A stretch of 14,773 nt of DNA from JBBKXP01 sp038323615 (GTDB lineage: Bacteria > Pseudomonadota > Alphaproteobacteria > Rhodobacterales > Rhodobacteraceae), in assembly GCA_038323615.1 (NCBI GenBank), contig JBBQHC010000077.1, positions 1-14,773 on the forward strand, written 5' to 3'. How positions within the stretch are numbered: position 1 is the first letter of the stretch; every line of letters starts with the position of its first letter. The translations under genes were made by a program, and so were the position numbers. Under the pieces are notes generated by a model. The model was not told where the DNA came from. It saw only the letters and a list, made by a program, of their open reading frames with translations, and did not search any database. Positions 13,159 through 14,773 of the stretch are shown here, one piece after another.

Positions 13159-14565
13159 TTAGCAGCTGTAATACATCTTGTATTCGATCGGGTGCGGGCA
13201 GTGTTCGTAGGCGTAAACCTCCTCCCACTTGAGCGCCATGTAGCCCTCGAGTTGGGATTTGGTGAACACGTCGCCTGCCAGAAGGAAGTCGTGGTCTTTC
13301 TCCAACTCCTCGAGCGCCTCGCGCAAGGAACCGCAAACAGTCGGGATTTCGGCCAGTTCTTCGGGCGGAAGATCATACAGGTCTTTGTCGGACGCCGGGC
13401 CGGGATCCATCTTGTTCTTGATCCCGTCAAGGCCGGCCATCATCAGCGCAGAGAACGCCAGATAGGGGTTCGCGGCGGGGTCAGGAAAGCGCGCCTCGAC
13501 CCGCTTAGCCTTGGGCGATTCCGACCAAGGGATACGGACGCAACCGGACCGATTGCGGGCCGAATAGGCGCGGAGCACAGGTGCCTCGAAGCCGGGGATC
13601 AGGCGTTTATAGCTGTTGGTCGCTGGGTTGGTGATCGCGTTCAGGGCCTTGGCGTGTTTCAGGATGCCGCCGATGAAATACAGGGCCTCCTGGGACAGGT
13701 CGGCGTATTTGTCGCCTGCAAACAGCGGCTTACCGTCTTTCCAGATCGACATGTTGACATGCATACCGCTGCCGTTGTCGCCATACATCGGTTTGGGCAT
13801 GAAGGTCGCCGATTTGCCGTAGGCCTGGGCGACGTTGTGGATCACGTATTTGTATTTCTGGATCTCGTCGGCCTGTTTGGTCAACGTCCCGAAAATCAGG
13901 CCAAGTTCGTGCTGGCACGACGCGACTTCGTGGTGATGCTTGTCGACTTTCATGCCCATGCGTTTCATCGTCGACAGCATCTCGCCACGCATATCCTGCG
14001 CGTCGTCGATCGGGTTGACCGGGAAATAGCCGCCTTTGACGCCGGGGCGGTGGCCGGTGTTGCCCATTTCATATTCGGTGTCGCTGTTCCAGGCGCCGTC
14101 GATCGCGTCGACCTGAAAACTGACCTTGTTCATCGACACCTGATAGCGGACGTCGTCGAAGATAAAGAATTCAGCCTCGGGGCCGCAGTAGAACGTGTCG
14201 CCGATTCCGGAGGATTTCAGGTAGGCCTCGGCCTTGAGTGCGGTGCCGCGCGGGTCACGGTCGTAGGGTTCCATCGTGTCGGGTTCGACGACGTTGCAAT
14301 GGATGCAAAGCGTCTTTTCGGCATAGAACGGGTCGAGGTAGGCCGACTCGGCGTCGGGCATCAGTTTCATGTCGGACTGGTCGATCGATTTCCAGCCGGC
14401 AATCGACGAACCGTCGAACATGAAGCCTTCCTCGAGAAAATCCTCATCAACCAGATCGCTGACGACCGTGACGTGCTGAAGCTTGCCTTTGGGGTCGGTG
14501 AAACGGATGTCGACGTAATCGACACCTTCGTCCTTGATCGTTTTCAGAACGTCTTTGATGCTCAT
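13159..14565 (-). CDS. glnA: Glutamine synthetase type I
   Basis: A 468-residue class I-beta glutamine synthetase, which makes glutamine from glutamate, ammonium and ATP as a cytoplasmic dodecamer. The N-terminus MSIKDVLKTIKDEGVDYVDIRFTDP is typical. Active-site motifs visible are GPEAEFFIFDD (metal-binding glutamate), the KPMYGDNGSGMHVNMS block, and the NRSGCVRIP / PKAKRVEARFPDPAANPYLA region. The adenylylation tyrosine is Y397 within DLYDLPPEE, at the same position as in Escherichia coli, so the enzyme is expected to be controlled by GlnE. The ATG at 14565 follows AAAGGAAC. It lies 33 bases after glnB, the usual glnB-glnA operon, and ends in a strong terminator. Confidence 0.98.
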   Translation of the reverse strand: MSIKDVLKTIKDEGVDYVDIRFTDPKGKLQHVTVVSDLVDEDFLEEGFMFDGSSIAGWKSIDQSDMKLMPDAESAYLDPFYAEKTLCIHCNVVEPDTMEPYDRDPRGTALKAEAYLKSSGIGDTFYCGPEAEFFIFDDVRYQVSMNKVSFQVDAIDGAWNSDTEYEMGNTGHRPGVKGGYFPVNPIDDAQDMRGEMLSTMKRMGMKVDKHHHEVASCQHELGLIFGTLTKQADEIQKYKYVIHNVAQAYGKSATFMPKPMYGDNGSGMHVNMSIWKDGKPLFAGDKYADLSQEALYFIGGILKHAKALNAITNPATNSYKRLIPGFEAPVLRAYSARNRSGCVRIPWSESPKAKRVEARFPDPAANPYLAFSALMMAGLDGIKNKMDPGPASDKDLYDLPPEELAEIPTVCGSLREALEELEKDHDFLLAGDVFTKSQLEGYMALKWEEVYAYEHCPHPIEYKMYYSC

Positions 14566-14598
14566 CTTTGGTGTTCCTTTATCGGAGTGTTCGTGAAT

Positions 14599-14773
14599 TC
14601 AGAGGGCTTCGTCGCCGGTTTCGCCGGTGCGAATGCGGATCGCCTGTTCGACGGGTAGAACGAAAATCTTGCCGTCACCGATCTTGTCGGTCTTGGCGGC
14701 GGCGATGATTGCGGCGATCGCAGCCTCGACCTGATCGTCGGCCAACACGACCTCGATTTTCACTTTGGGCAGA
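14599..14773 (-). CDS. glnB: Nitrogen regulatory protein P-II (3' part, runs off right edge)
   Basis: The C-terminal 57 codons of a PII signalling protein. The translated end reads PKVKIEVVLADDQVEAAIAA, then IIAAAKTDKIGDGKIFVLPV, then EQAIRIRTGETGDEAL. It contains the PII C-terminal signature TDKIGDGKIF and the B-loop/C-loop residues RTGETG that bind ATP/ADP and 2-oxoglutarate. PII senses nitrogen and energy status and controls adenylylation of glutamine synthetase and NtrBC. The T-loop with its uridylylation tyrosine is outside the window. Immediate linkage to glnA favours GlnB over GlnK, which is usually linked to amtB. The frame is open to the edge of the window. Confidence 0.95.
   Translation of the reverse strand, partial: LPKVKIEVVLADDQVEAAIAAIIAAAKTDKIGDGKIFVLPVEQAIRIRTGETGDEAL

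Noticed and set aside
13057..14658. 533-codon plus-strand frame opposite glnA
   Set aside because: Entirely antisense to glnA, whose every motif is intact; the long frame reflects codon bias.
1..14773. CRISPR array, tRNA, insertion sequence or attachment site
   Set aside because: No regularly spaced repeats, cloverleaf sequences, transposase frames or terminal inverted repeats were seen.

Overview
The window looks like a chromosomal segment of a marine alphaproteobacterium of the Roseobacter group (Rhodobacterales). The main evidence is a full-length DMSP lyase DddP with every active-site residue I can recall in place, a LuxR/LuxI quorum-sensing locus of roseobacter type, a cobalt-type nitrile hydratase, a divergent FliG, and strongly GC-biased third codon positions with long antisense shadow frames. 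The genus cannot be fixed from sequence alone. No rRNA, tRNA, insertion sequence, phage gene or CRISPR array was seen, and no gene-free stretch exceeds 300 bases.

Layout. The left edge holds the 5' part of aconitase acnA (minus), divergent from a secreted DUF1223 thioredoxin-like protein (plus). From about 5335 down to 2069 a minus-strand run carries a FliG-like protein, a nitrile hydratase/thiocyanate hydrolase-type enzyme whose beta chain is encoded as two separate polypeptides (N half, C half, then alpha), and an LpxL/HtrB-type acyltransferase. Next comes a quorum-sensing block: a LuxR-like protein that lacks its DNA-binding domain (minus), a complete LuxR (plus) and a LuxI acyl-homoserine lactone synthase (plus). 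The luxI promoter has a dyad placed just upstream of a good -35/-10 pair.

After this, purB (minus) converges on luxI. A plus-strand cluster follows (small exported protein, DUF6314 protein, BioY biotin transporter) with 4-base stop/start overlap or close coupling. dddP (minus) converges on bioY and diverges from a DUF3445 haem-dependent N-demethylase-family gene. Three copies of TCAGGT sit between the two divergent starts. A short proline/lysine-rich membrane-anchored protein, then glnA with a clear intrinsic terminator, and the 3' part of glnB (PII) close the window.

How they work together. glnB-glnA is the nitrogen-assimilation pair. The nitrile hydratase-family enzyme would feed nitrogen from nitriles or thiocyanate. 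DddP cleaves algal DMSP to DMS and a C3 acid. The DUF3445 enzyme may act in methylated-amine metabolism. The quorum-sensing block appears self-contained. The most notable points are the HTH-less LuxR paralogue opposite the full LuxR, the three-polypeptide nitrile hydratase lying between an orphan fliG and a lipid acyltransferase gene, and several well-placed dyads or repeats in the divergent promoters.
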